DNA from: Baffinella frigidus
Lineage: Eukaryota > Cryptophyceae > Cryptomonadales > Baffinellaceae
Assembly (NCBI GenBank): GCA_026770585.1
Contig: MU646334.1
Location: 867,249-880,074, forward strand
Length of the DNA: 12,826 nt
Direction of reading: 5' to 3'
In this document: piece by piece, positions 6,676 through 12,773 of the stretch
Layout: the number at the start of each line of letters is the position of its first letter
Position numbering within the stretch: the first letter of the stretch is position 1
Notes under the pieces: generated by a model
The model's database searches: none
The model's input: only the letters and a program-made list of their open reading frames with translations
What the model was told of the DNA's origin: nothing
Position numbers and translations under genes: made by a program

Positions 6676-6939
6676 CCTTTCCCGGGATCCGGATTTTGGT
6701 CAAATTTGACCATCAAATCCCGAAGCAGACCAAATCGAGGCTGGAGGTTGCCAGTTCACAGGGCGTAACCTTTGAAAACGAATGTGCCACCTGAGACAAT
6801 TAGCTCCAAACAATCGTCGACTTGGTCCGCCTCGCGGGTCCACAAACAGGGCTTAGGCTGGTGCTGTTCCAAGCAGGTTCTTGAATCTCGATGAACTTTC
6901 AGGATTCGCGCCGATCGGTCGCCAGGGAAATAACGGCAG
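6676..6939. other. Gap between minus-strand ATG and plus-strand exon; one palindrome
   Basis: TGGTCAAATTTGACCA at 6696-6711 is a perfect 16 bp palindrome, 20 bases upstream of the minus-strand ATG. It could be a dimeric protein site. No TATA box or other promoter signal is clear. Confidence 0.4.
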
Positions 6940-7059
6940 GTGAAGAAGGAGAAGATGGTGAAGGCGGAGGAGGAGGATGATGACGACCAGCCAATTGGCA
7001 AGAGGTGGAAGATCACTCCCGTCAAGAAAGAGAAGACCACTCCCGTCAAGAGAAAGAAG
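6940..7059 (+). CDS. Candidate internal exon, lysine- and acid-rich (NLS-like)
   Basis: This is a 120 bp block, 40 codons, bounded by ACGGCAG on the left and AAG|GTAGGG on the right, phase 0 at both ends. The peptide runs VKKEKMVKAEEEDDDDQPIG, then KRWKITPVKKEKTTPVKRKK. A 24 bp in-frame duplication (7011-7034 and 7035-7058) gives two TPVKxxK units. Basic clusters such as PVKRKK look like nuclear localisation signals, so a nuclear or nucleic-acid-binding protein is plausible. The family is not assigned. Neighbouring exons were not found: the downstream side runs into the element at 7106. It could be a relic. Confidence 0.4.
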
Positions 7060-7105
7060 GTAGGGAACCCGCTTTGCCCATGCCATGCCCACCACACTAC
7101 TCTGG

Positions 7106-8151
7106 GGACATGTTTAATTTGAAAGGAAACGAATCCCTATTTGTTCTTAGGAGGTGGACGAAGGTTAATTAGTGCCCTAAGGCTGGATTCCATTTGAGGA
7201 CAAAATACAGAATTCTTAATTCAAAGTTGCCTTGAAACGTTTTACGGCCACTTTGAGCTCGAATTGTGTGAAACCTAATGAAACGTTTGTGTGAAACCTA
7301 ATGAAACGTTGTGTGAAACCCAATGAAACGTTTTTAATTGAATTGTGTCAGCCAGCCAGATTTTTTAATGCGAGCTCGTGCTCGCAACGTTTCGACATGA
7401 TTCCCGTCTCAAAACGGTTTTATGGTTGAAGCGTTGAGGTTTTCATGCAAATCTGCTCGGATTCGAAATAAATCAAAGTCAATAATTGACTTTGAATTGT
7501 GTATTTCGCAAATTAAAACGACACATAGTCCCATTCCTCACAGGGCAGTTTTCATAAGAACAAGATAGTCGGCAATTAATTCCTGGTACAAATTTTACAA
7601 CACACATGTAAACGAAGGCGTTTGTAAAGCCTGTAAAGCCCTTTAATGACAAAATGTTTGGACCGATTTCGGAGTCGGAAAGTTGCAACTCCGGAGAAAA
7701 CGGAGAAAACGGGATTGTCGGCTTCAGGAGTCCAGGTTATGGACCTTTTGCCCAAAAGATCATGGCTTCGATAGGGAAACATGGAAAAAAGATGGACCGA
7801 ATCGTGTGAGAATCGGCTTTTTTGACCCGCGTCACTCTCCTTTTTTGCCCTTTTTTCACTTGTCACTTTCCTTTTTGCCCTTTTTGCTTTCCTAGATTCT
7901 TCGAGTCCATTACCTGTGACAGGCTTTCAATTTTGTTCATACCCGTGCCACTTAATTCCGTCAATCCCGTCAATTCCGGCATTCCCGGAATTGGGATGGC
8001 AGGAAGGACAAAATCGCCGTTATTGCAGTAATCCCGTTTATTCCGGAATAGAATCCTGTGAGGAATGGGCCATAGAATCCGCCCTAAGTAAATCTAATTA
8101 GGGCCAGAATCCGGTTTGATGGGCCATCTCCTTTTAAATTAAACATGTTCC
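7106..8151. mobile_element. Candidate 1 kb non-autonomous element with terminal inverted repeats
   Basis: The left end GGACATGTTTAATTTGAAAG (7106-7126) is a near-perfect inverted match to 8130-8151, where the reverse reads GGAACATGTTTAATTTAAAA. A second, weaker subterminal pair is CTAAGGCTGGATTCCAT (about 7176-7192) against CTTAGGGCGGATTCTAT read in reverse at 8073-8089. The interior is AT-richer than its surroundings and has only short unconvincing frames, with no transposase. Internal features are the 22 bp triplicate at 7266-7333, a CAAAGTCAA/TTGACTTTG hairpin at 7474-7494, and AATTCCGG/CCGGAATT near 7971-7991. Confidence 0.45.
7266..7333. repeat. 22-23 bp tandem triplicate
   Basis: GTGTGAAACCTAATGAAACG-type units start at 7266, 7289 and 7311. 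They are flanked on both sides by GAATTGTG or AATTGAATTGTG. Confidence 0.85.
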
Positions 8152-8162
8152 AGGATGAACAC

Positions 8163-8289
8163 CGAGCCTCTGCACTGGAGAGTGAAACGCGATCCGAGAG
8201 CAAAAATGTTTTCTCTGCAGTCCTTTCTACGGAAGGGCGTGTCGTTGGCATATGTTGGGAGAAATTAAAACCTAAAGGACCTAAAGGAC
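8163..8289 (+). repeat. Dispersed 127 bp repeat, copy D1
   Basis: This copy runs from CGAGCCTCTGCACTGGAGAG to the end of a CCTAAAGGA duplication. It matches 8814-8941 with few differences. The final part (ATGTTGGGAG...CCTAAAGGA) also occurs inverted at 9366-9405 and direct at 11051-11088 in a more diverged form. Confidence 0.85.
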
Positions 8290-8385
8290 CCTCCCTCACA
8301 GAAATGTCCGAAGCGGCGTCAGCGATGATTATAAATGCTTTCTCGCCCCCGGCTACAGAGAGACTCTCTAGCTCTCGCCCAGTTC

Positions 8386-8503
8386 AATTTGGGCTCGCCA
8401 TTATTTCGTCCCCCCCGAAATTTCACAGGTAAATTTCATGGGGGGGGGTCAGAATTTACCTTTGAAATTTTGGGTGGGGGCGAAACAATGGCGAGCCCAA
8501 ATC
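8386..8503. repeat. Fold-back with poly-G/poly-C arms
   Basis: Left arm 8386-8437 (TTGGGCTCGCCATTATTTCG, a C-run, GAAATTTCACAGGTAAATT) is the reverse complement of 8452-8503 with a few mismatches. The ends do not match the F or H families, so it is a separate fold-back. Confidence 0.7.
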
Positions 8504-8545
8504 CAAGTGGGACAGACCTAGACTCTGACGTCGCCCCTGTCGCTG

Positions 8546-8690
8546 CCACTAACCCTCACGAAGGGACCAAATCGTCGATTTGGAATCTCAGGAATACCCA
8601 GGCAGACAGGCGAATTCGCCTGTGGTGCAGCCATTTTCCATGGGAATTGGGAAACCGAAAATCATCGATTTGGTCCCACCGGGTTGGTGG
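8546..8690. mobile_element. Fold-back element F3
   Basis: Ends CCACTAACCCTCACG and GGGTTGGTGG match the F1 ends, and the inner arms GGGACCAAATCGTCGATTTG and CATCGATTTGGTCCC pair. The centre is the perfect 18 bp palindrome ACAGGCGAATTCGCCTGT (8606-8623), different from the F1 and F4 centre. Confidence 0.65.
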
Positions 8691-8718
8691 TGACACACGT
8701 TGGCGCGCCACCCCGCAG

Positions 8719-8814
8719 GAGGATGAGAGGGAACAGGAGCCTTCCGTTTGCCCCGGCGACGAGGGGCCGCGTGCGCTGCTGACGACGCACGGTTTGGAGA
8801 AGCCCCCTCTTCAC
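8719..8814 (+). CDS. Candidate exon fragment
   Basis: Follows CCCCGCAG with phase 0. It reads EDEREQEPSVCPGDEG, then PRALLTTHGLEKPPLHE with mostly GC third positions. It runs straight into repeat D2 with no obvious donor, so it may be truncated by that repeat. It could belong with the coding relic at 8939-9109 on the other side. No family recognised. Confidence 0.3.
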
Positions 8815-8941
8815 GAGCCTCTGCACTGGAGAGCGAAACGCGATCCGAAAGCAAAAATGTTTTCTCTGCAGATCCCTTCTACGGAACGGCGTGTCGTTGG
8901 CATATGTTGGGAGAAATTAAAACCTAAAGGACCTAAAGGAC
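8814..8941 (+). repeat. Dispersed repeat, copy D2
   Basis: This is the second copy of the 127 bp block, about 650 bp downstream of D1. It separates two coding-like plus-strand stretches and includes CCTAAAGGACCTAAAGGA. Confidence 0.85.
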
Positions 8942-9109
8942 GCCGGGGCGTTTGCGGCGCTGTGTGTGGAGAAGGTGCTTGATTTGTAGCACGTGGAGGA
9001 CGCTGACGTGTTTATGTATTTTTGGGAGATGAAGGCTCCGCCGGTGGTGAGGAAGAAGGTTATCAAGATTCTGGGTGAGTGGAGGAAGAGCTTTCATCTC
9101 GGGAGATAG
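8939..9109 (+). pseudogene. Broken coding relic with one in-frame stop
   Basis: One frame reads DAGAFAALCVEKVLDL, then TAG at 8987, then HVEDADVFMYFWEMKAPPVV and RKKVIKILGEWRKSFHLG to a stop at 9107. Residue composition (hydrophobic, charged, two tryptophans) is protein-like and much better than the other frames. An internal stop and the direct abutment of repeat D2 argue for a dead fragment. Family not recognised. The frame continues past 9109 only as repeat sequence. Confidence 0.35.
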
Positions 9110-9123
9110 CTGAATCGTTTCCT

Positions 9124-9198
9124 TTTCAATAGGAGGTTGGATAGGAGAAAGTAGTTAAGGCGTAGTAAATTCAGTTAGTCCTCCTAATTAAATGAAAA
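9124..9198 (+). repeat. Dispersed repeat shared with 12560-12620
   Basis: GGTTGGATAGGAGAAA, then GTAGTAAATTCAGTTAGTCC and AATTAAATG, recur as GCTGGATAGGAGAAAT, GTAGTAATTCAATTGGGCC and AAGTAAATG at 12560-12620. A CTAATTAGG-type short inverted pair follows at about 9185-9217. Confidence 0.55.
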
Positions 9199-9243
9199 TG
9201 CTAATTAGGGAACTGATTCAGTTATCTTTCGAGATGAGGTTGG

Positions 9244-9307
9244 TACGGACATGAGGTCTCATGACCGGAGGTTGACTCCCCCCTCTGGGGATACAACCCC
9301 GTGTAGG
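9244..9307 (+). repeat. Single outlying copy of the ancestral 48 bp array unit
   Basis: CATGACCGGAGGTTGACTCC through ACCCCGTGTAGGATGA matches 9490-9541 closely, so it is an older relative of the tandem array at 9515-9696. An inverted copy of the repeat D end lies just downstream at 9366-9405. Confidence 0.7.
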
Positions 9308-9514
9308 ATGAGGGTTGAGGGTTGAGGGATGGGGGTTCGGTTTCAGGATGGGTGGCGAAAGCGGTTGGTCCTTTAGATCCTTTAGGTTCTTCGAGCTCCC
9401 AACATAGGCGGTCACCGGAACTTGTTCTGCAGAAAGGCCATGCTTCCTTTCGAATCACATCCAGCCTCCCCGGTCCGGACACCTGGGCTCATGACCTGAG
9501 GTTGACTCCCGACT

Positions 9515-9696
9515 CTAGGGATGCAACCCCGTGTAGGATGACCGGAGTGACTTTACACAGTTCTGGGGATACTACCCCGTGTAGGATGACCGGAGTGACT
9601 TTACACAGTTCTGGGGATACTACCCCGTGTAGGATGACCGGAGTGACTTTACACAGTTCTGGGGACACTACCCCGTGTAGGATGACCGGAGTGACT
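9515..9696. repeat. 48 bp tandem array
   Basis: Units starting CTGGGGATACTACCCCGTGT begin at 9563, 9611 and 9659, with a diverged first unit from 9513. The units are almost identical, so the amplification is recent. Because 48 is a multiple of three, frames stay open on both strands (for example PCRMTGVTLHSSGDTT on plus). I treat those frames as a by-product, not as a gene. Confidence 0.9.
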
Positions 9697-9761
9697 TTGG
9701 ACGTATGGCGCGAGCACCTGAGCGGAGCCCGTGTGCCAGACCCCCAGCACGCACACACGCA

Positions 9762-9899
9762 CCACCAGCCCTCAAAGTGGGAGCAAATTGTCTTGTCGAG
9801 TCCCTTGATTTGCACCAGAGGTCGTCGGAATCCGACGGCCTTCAGTACAAATCAAGGGGATTGAAAAAGGCGGGGTTCTCCAACTCTGAGGGCTGGTGG
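9762..9899. mobile_element. Fold-back element F4 with probable 6 bp target duplication
   Basis: Ends CCACCAGCCCTCAAAGTGGG and CTCTGAGGGCTGGTGG pair. Inner arms CCCTTGATTTG and CAAATCAAGGG pair, and the centre is GTCGGAATCCGAC as in F1. CACGCA flanks it on both sides (9756-9761 and 9900-9905), consistent with a 6 bp duplication, though the left flank is low complexity (CACACACGCA). Confidence 0.7.
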
Positions 9900-9941
9900 C
9901 ACGCAAGCACGCAGGGGAGCGGGCGACGGCAGAGGCCTGTA

Positions 9942-10052
9942 CAGGGGTACCTCGCTCATAAGAAACTGCCTCCCCCTAGGAGTATGCCCATGCCTAGGGC
10001 CCTATGGTAGTCCTGGGGGGGGGGGCAGTTTCTTATGAGCGAGGTAACCCAG
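9942..10052. mobile_element. H-family fold-back element, copy H1
   Basis: CAGGGGTACCTCGCTCATAA plus GAAACTGCC pairs with GGCAGTTTCTTATGAGCGAG plus GTAACCC. TA lies on both sides (9940-9941 and 10053-10054). The arms carry a C/G run, and the unpaired core is about 30 bp around TAGGGCCCTA. The right terminus is slightly changed (CCCAG in place of CCCCTG). Confidence 0.75.
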
Positions 10053-10345
10053 TAGTTGGCGACCCTGTCCTCTATGGCAAAGACACCCGGGTGGCGTAGA
10101 GAGGATGGGAGGAGGAGGGGCGGAGGGGAGGAAAGGCCCTTCGAGGCTGACACACTGTACATTGAGGGAAACCTCTACACCATACCCACAGTGGGGGAAT
10201 GAGATTTGGATCATGTTCAGACACCAAGGGCCGCAGGCCAAAGAACTGCCAGAGAGAAACAAGGTGCATCCAACGAAAGACAGTGGCCTCCTCGGGATTC
10301 GTGGAGCCTGTAGCGTTCACACCCGCAATCCCTCTCGCCTTTTGG
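10053..10345. other. No supported gene; possible degraded retroelement flank
   Basis: Frames here are open but unconvincing. An IEGNLYTIPTVGE reading at about 10161-10199 is followed by a stop and lies in a different frame from the integrase-like motif downstream. Confidence 0.3.
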
Positions 10346-10372
10346 GATCTTGTCTACTCTGACATCTGGGGT
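10346..10372 (+). pseudogene. Possible Ty1/copia integrase motif remnant
   Basis: The reading DLVYSDIWG closely resembles the conserved start of the integrase core in Ty1/copia retrotransposons (usually of the form [FL]-[DE]-[LI]-V-[HY]-S-D-[VIL]-W-G). The surrounding frame (10199-10429) does not show the expected zinc-binding His/Cys residues upstream or the YFxxFIDDxS continuation downstream. If real, it is a badly decayed relic. A nine-residue chance match is not excluded. Confidence 0.3.
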
Positions 10373-10593
10373 ATCCATGGATGGAGCTCTTCTGAGCTTC
10401 ATCATTTGATACCACTACGGGCCTCATAAAGGCCGACTTGGGGTTCTGGTGTGTGGGTTAAGGATGGGAGCGATGCTGCATACCTTTACACACCCCACTC
10501 GAGAACTCACCCATTATCCCCTCTTCGCGGGCCGGCCCTGCCACCGGCACTACAAACCAGAAAAGACCAGGCCAGCAGGAACCGCAGGGGATA

Positions 10594-10710
10594 CAGGGGT
10601 ACCTCGCTCATAAGAAAGCGCCACCCCCTAGGACCCTACAGTAGGCCTATGCCTGGGCCCCTATGCTGGTCCTAGGGGGGTGGGCGTTTTTTCTGAGCGA
10701 GGTACCCCTG
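10594..10710 (+). mobile_element. H-family fold-back element, copy H2
   Basis: This 117 bp copy runs from CAGGGGTACCTCGCTCATAA to CTGAGCGAGGTACCCCTG. It is inserted at the TA of the duplicated host unit: the empty copy reads GGGGATAACTACTGG and the filled one GGGGATA-[H2]-CAACTACTGG, so the second TA became CA. The core contains AGGACCCTACAGTAGGC (10630-10646), also present in K2. Confidence 0.8.
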
Positions 10711-10770
10711 CAACTACTGGAGCGCAGGGCTCCAGTAGTTATTCACTTCGGGCCCTTCCAGAGGTGAGTA

Positions 10771-10888
10771 CAGGGGTACCTCGCTCATAAGAAACTGCCC
10801 CCCCCCCTAGGACAACCGTAGGGCCCGAGGCATAGGCCTACTGTAGGATCGTAGGGGGGGGCGGTTTCGTGTGAGCGAGGTACCCCTG
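10771..10888 (-). mobile_element. H-family fold-back element, copy H3
   Basis: Perfect terminal inverted repeats CAGGGGTACCTCGCTCA and TGAGCGAGGTACCCCTG, flanked by TA on each side (10769-10770 and 10889-10890). Its core matches the H2 core only in reverse complement, so H3 is inserted in the opposite orientation. It lies between the two host-unit copies. Confidence 0.8.
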
Positions 10889-11050
10889 TACACACCAGAA
10901 GAGACCAGGCCAGAAGGACCCGCAGGGGATAACTACTGGAGCGAAGGGATCCCGTAGTTATTCCCTTCGGGGCGTTCCAGTGGCGCGTGGCGCGTTGAGT
11001 GGCGTCGGCGTCGGCGACTCGTCCGAGTAGGATACGTTCCGGTGTCCGCC

Positions 11051-11088
11051 TATGTTGGGAGCTCGAAGAACCTAAGGGACCTGAAGGA
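11051..11088 (+). repeat. Fourth, diverged copy of the repeat D end
   Basis: TATGTTGGGAGCTCGAAGAA, then CCTAAGGGACCTGAAGGA, matches the inverted copy at 9366-9405 closely and D1/D2 more loosely. Confidence 0.65.
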
Positions 11089-11101
11089 GCAGGCTCACTC
11101 C

Positions 11102-11158
11102 ATGGGCCTACTGTAGAGTCCTAGGGGTGCGCGGTTTCTCATGAGCGAGGTACCCCTG
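11102..11158. mobile_element. H-family right half, H4
   Basis: GGGCCTACTGTAGAGTCCTA and the arm CTCATGAGCGAGGTACCCCTG, followed by TA. The left half is missing and is replaced by unrelated sequence. Confidence 0.65.
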
Positions 11159-11219
11159 TAGAGTGGCGTCGGCGGCAGCGGCTCACGAGTGAGGCGAGTG
11201 AGGCGTTGCAGGGCACGGC

Positions 11220-12235
11220 TCACTCCAAGTCGCGCTCGCGCGCGCGGCCGGCAGGCTTTCCAGCACTCAAGCCCAGTCCGACGCCGTCCTGTTGCAGGGG
11301 CACCTCGCTCATCACGAACTGCGCCCCCAAGTCCTCTCGAAATAGCTCTATTGGGTTCAGAGATGAAGGTTCAGGGTTCGGGGCAGGGATTCAGGTTTCG
11401 GGTGCAGAGTTGGGGTTAAGGGTTCAGCGATGAGGGGTCAGGGTATGGGCAGAGAGAGAGAGAGAGAGATAGATAGATAGAGAGAGAGCGAGAGAGGGTG
11501 GGAGAGGGAGGGAGGGAGGGAGAGGGAGGGAGGGAGGGAGGGAGAGGAGAGAGAGAGGGAGGGGGCGAGAGAGAGGGAGGGAGGGACCTCGCTATCCAAG
11601 AAGGTCCTCCAGAGGGCGAGCATGCCGCGCTTGGCGGATTCCGGGAACTTCGGGACCAGCTCCCCGACCTGTAAAATACATGTAGAGGGTGTTTAGTACC
11701 ACGAAAGCAGCGTATAATAGATGTATGGACTGCACAATTACTTGTGAAGCCCGGTTTGGTAGACGGGTGCGAGATAGACCTTGCGATCGCCGATCTTGGT
11801 TTGAATAACCCCTAAGCGATGAGACCTATGACCCTACGGTAGGCAACCCGTAGGGACATATGGGGGGTTCCTACGGATCAGGTAACGGAAACTCGGCCCG
11901 ATTTGGGCCGAAAATCCCTTCGTAGCCCGCTGTGTGGTGGACAGACCACTCGAGGCTAGACATGGGACCATTTTAAAACAGAGATTCTTTTACAAGTGAA
12001 GAAAGAAAAAGAGATGTGTAGTAATTTTCACACACATAGGGGCGTTTGGTCACGTTGCTGGGGAAATTCTCCCAGCAACGTGACCAAACCTGCCCGTGAC
12101 TGGTACTAAATTTAACAACCCCGCATTTAAAATGGTCCCATTTCTAGCCTCGAGTGGGAGGTAGACCTTGCGATCGCCGATCTTGGCGAAGACGTCGTCG
12201 AGGATCTCCGACTGGTCCGCCACTGACCCCACCAC
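11220..12235 (-). CDS. Partial exon series of an unidentified gene, disrupted by insertions
   Basis: Exon a (12235-12167) follows a CT tract plus CGCAG and reads VVGSVADQSEILDDV, then FAKIGDRK, 22 of 23 third positions G or C. It ends AAG|GTCTAC. Exon b (11668-11588) follows TATTTTACAG and reads VGELVPKFPESAKRGMLALW, then RTFLDSE, 25 of 27 GC, ending GAG|GTCCCT. A weaker exon c (11288-11220) follows CAACAG and reads DGVGLGLSAGKPAGRARERD to a TGA. All junctions are phase 0. The start lies outside the window or is lost. The 498 bp intron a-b contains a nested inverted repeat, element K3 and a second copy of the end of exon a with its donor. No family recognised. The GTC-type donors are not ideal, so the exact boundaries are uncertain. 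Confidence 0.45.
11295..11335. mobile_element. H-family left half, H5
   Basis: CAGGGGCACCTCGCTCATCA, then CGAACTGCGCCCCCAAGTCCT: a diverged left arm without its partner. It sits immediately upstream (minus strand) of the putative last exon of the gene above, inside its intron. Confidence 0.6.
11352..11586. repeat. GGTTCAGGG-type sequence followed by a long purine tract
   Basis: 11352-11450 has degenerate GGTTCAGGG/GATTCAGG units. 11451-11586 is (GA)n, (GATA)n and (GGGA)n. On the minus strand the purine tract becomes a pyrimidine tract that begins right at the donor of exon b. Confidence 0.8.
11771..11799 (-). repeat. Second copy of an exon end plus its 5' splice site
   Basis: The 25 bp from 11775 to 11799 are identical to 12162-12186, and 29 bp match with one difference (11771-11799 against 12158-12186). 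The repeat covers the last 20 bases of exon a and the start of the intron (AAG|GTCTA). The DNA between the copies (11800-12157) is element K3 plus the nested inverted repeat. Confidence 0.85.
11800..11941 (-). mobile_element. K element, copy K3
   Basis: Read on the minus strand it starts CCACACAGCGGGCTACGAAG and ends CGCTTAGGGGTTATT, parallel to K1 over its length. The outer right end (ATCCCTTCGAAGT in K1) is missing, and the copy joins exon a sequence directly. The hairpin at 11893-11911 (TCGGCCCGATTTGGGCCGA) occupies the same place as 1179-1197 in K1 with different bases. Confidence 0.7.
11949..12156. repeat. Nested inverted repeat
   Basis: Outer arms: ACTCGAGGCTAGACATGGGA plus CCATTTTAAA on the left, and the reverse complement at 12123-12156. 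Inner arms: GTTTGGTCACGTTGCTGGG (12044-12062) and its perfect 19 bp complement at 12071-12089 around an 8-base loop. Non-coding. It lies in the a-b intron next to K3. Confidence 0.8.
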
Positions 12236-12366
12236 CTGCGAGAGAGAGAGAGAGAGAGAGAGAGCGAGTGAGTGAGTGAGTGAGTGAGAGAGTGTGTGTG
12301 TGAGAGAGAGAGGAAGAGAGAGGGAGAGAGAGAGAGAGAGACATAGCGAAAGAGAGAGAGAGAGAC

Positions 12367-12408
<42 letters not shown>

Positions 12409-12455
12409 GTCGTCGAGGATCTCCGACTGGTCCGCCACCGACCCCACCACCTGCG
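12190..12455 (-). repeat. 51 bp exon-start duplication around a GA tract
   Basis: 12190-12240 and 12405-12455 are the same 51 bp with one mismatch. Each holds, on the minus strand, CGCAG and the first 15 codons of exon a (VVGSVADQSEILDDV). The 164 bp between them is GA/GTGA/GTGT simple sequence. The copies are 215 bp apart, not a multiple of three, so using the upstream acceptor would lead into the repeat and out of frame. The downstream acceptor has the (CT)n tract directly before it. Confidence 0.85.
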
Positions 12456-12708
12456 TTCGGGGTTTCGGGTTTAGGGTCACGTGGGCTGAATGGGAGAATT
12501 TGGGGGTCAGGGTTACTTGGGCTGAATGGCAGAATTTACCTAGGGCGTAGTAATTCAATTAGGCTGGATAGGAGAAATCAAACGGGGCATAGTAATTCAA
12601 TTGGGCCTCCGAAGTAAATGTGCTCCGGGATCGCGAATGGGGCTAGTGAGGCGACTCCACTACCTGGCGTCTCCTGGACCATTACTTCAGGGGTGTGGCA
12701 TGCATTGC
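12456..12708. repeat. Simple-sequence start, two short tandem pairs, no gene seen
   Basis: 12456-12476 is TTCGGGGTTTCGGGTTTAGG. TGGGCTGAATGGSAGAATTT occurs at 12482-12501 and 12518-12537. GTAGTAATTCAATT occurs at about 12547-12560, with a GCATAGTAATTCAATT relative at about 12587-12602. The latter belongs to the dispersed repeat shared with 9124-9198. No exon was supported. Confidence 0.65.
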
Positions 12709-12742
12709 CTCGAGGGTTTGGTTCCGGAGGCACCAAACCCTC

Positions 12743-12745
<3 letters not shown>
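12709..12745. repeat. Perfect 14 bp inverted repeat
   Basis: CTCGAGGGTTTGGT (12709-12722) and ACCAAACCCTCGAG (12732-12745) flank the nine bases TCCGGAGGC. It abuts the final purine tract. Confidence 0.85.

Positions 12746-12773
<28 letters not shown>

Larger units (their letters stand above)
10554..10982 (+). repeat. Duplicated host unit, one copy with and one without an H insertion
   Basis: Copy 1 is split: 10554-10593 (ACCAGAAAAGACCAGGCC ... GGGGATA), then element H2, then 10711-10763. Copy 2 is continuous at 10893-10982 (ACCAGAAGAGACCAGGCC ... GGGGATAACTACTGG). In copy 1, AACTACTGGAGC and GCTCCAGTAGTT (10712-10740) form a perfect 12 bp hairpin, which is only partial in copy 2. Confidence 0.8.

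Noticed and set aside
9322-9864. A 180-residue protein spanning the 48 bp array
   Set aside because: The frame also crosses repeat D and fold-back F4, which are non-coding elements, and equally long frames exist on the opposite strand.
9942-10888. Peptides such as RGTSLIR or GYLAHKK from open frames over the H elements
   Set aside because: They are translations of the terminal inverted repeats on either strand. Such peptides may contaminate protein predictions but are not genes.
10594-10888. Assigning the H elements to hAT because of CAGGGG ends
   Set aside because: No 8 bp target duplication is seen, and the internal empty site supports TA.
12127-12558. Long open frames through GA tracts (Ser-Leu or Arg-Glu repeats)
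   Set aside because: Alternating dinucleotides lack stop codons in most frames. These frames follow from composition and cross an exon copy out of frame.
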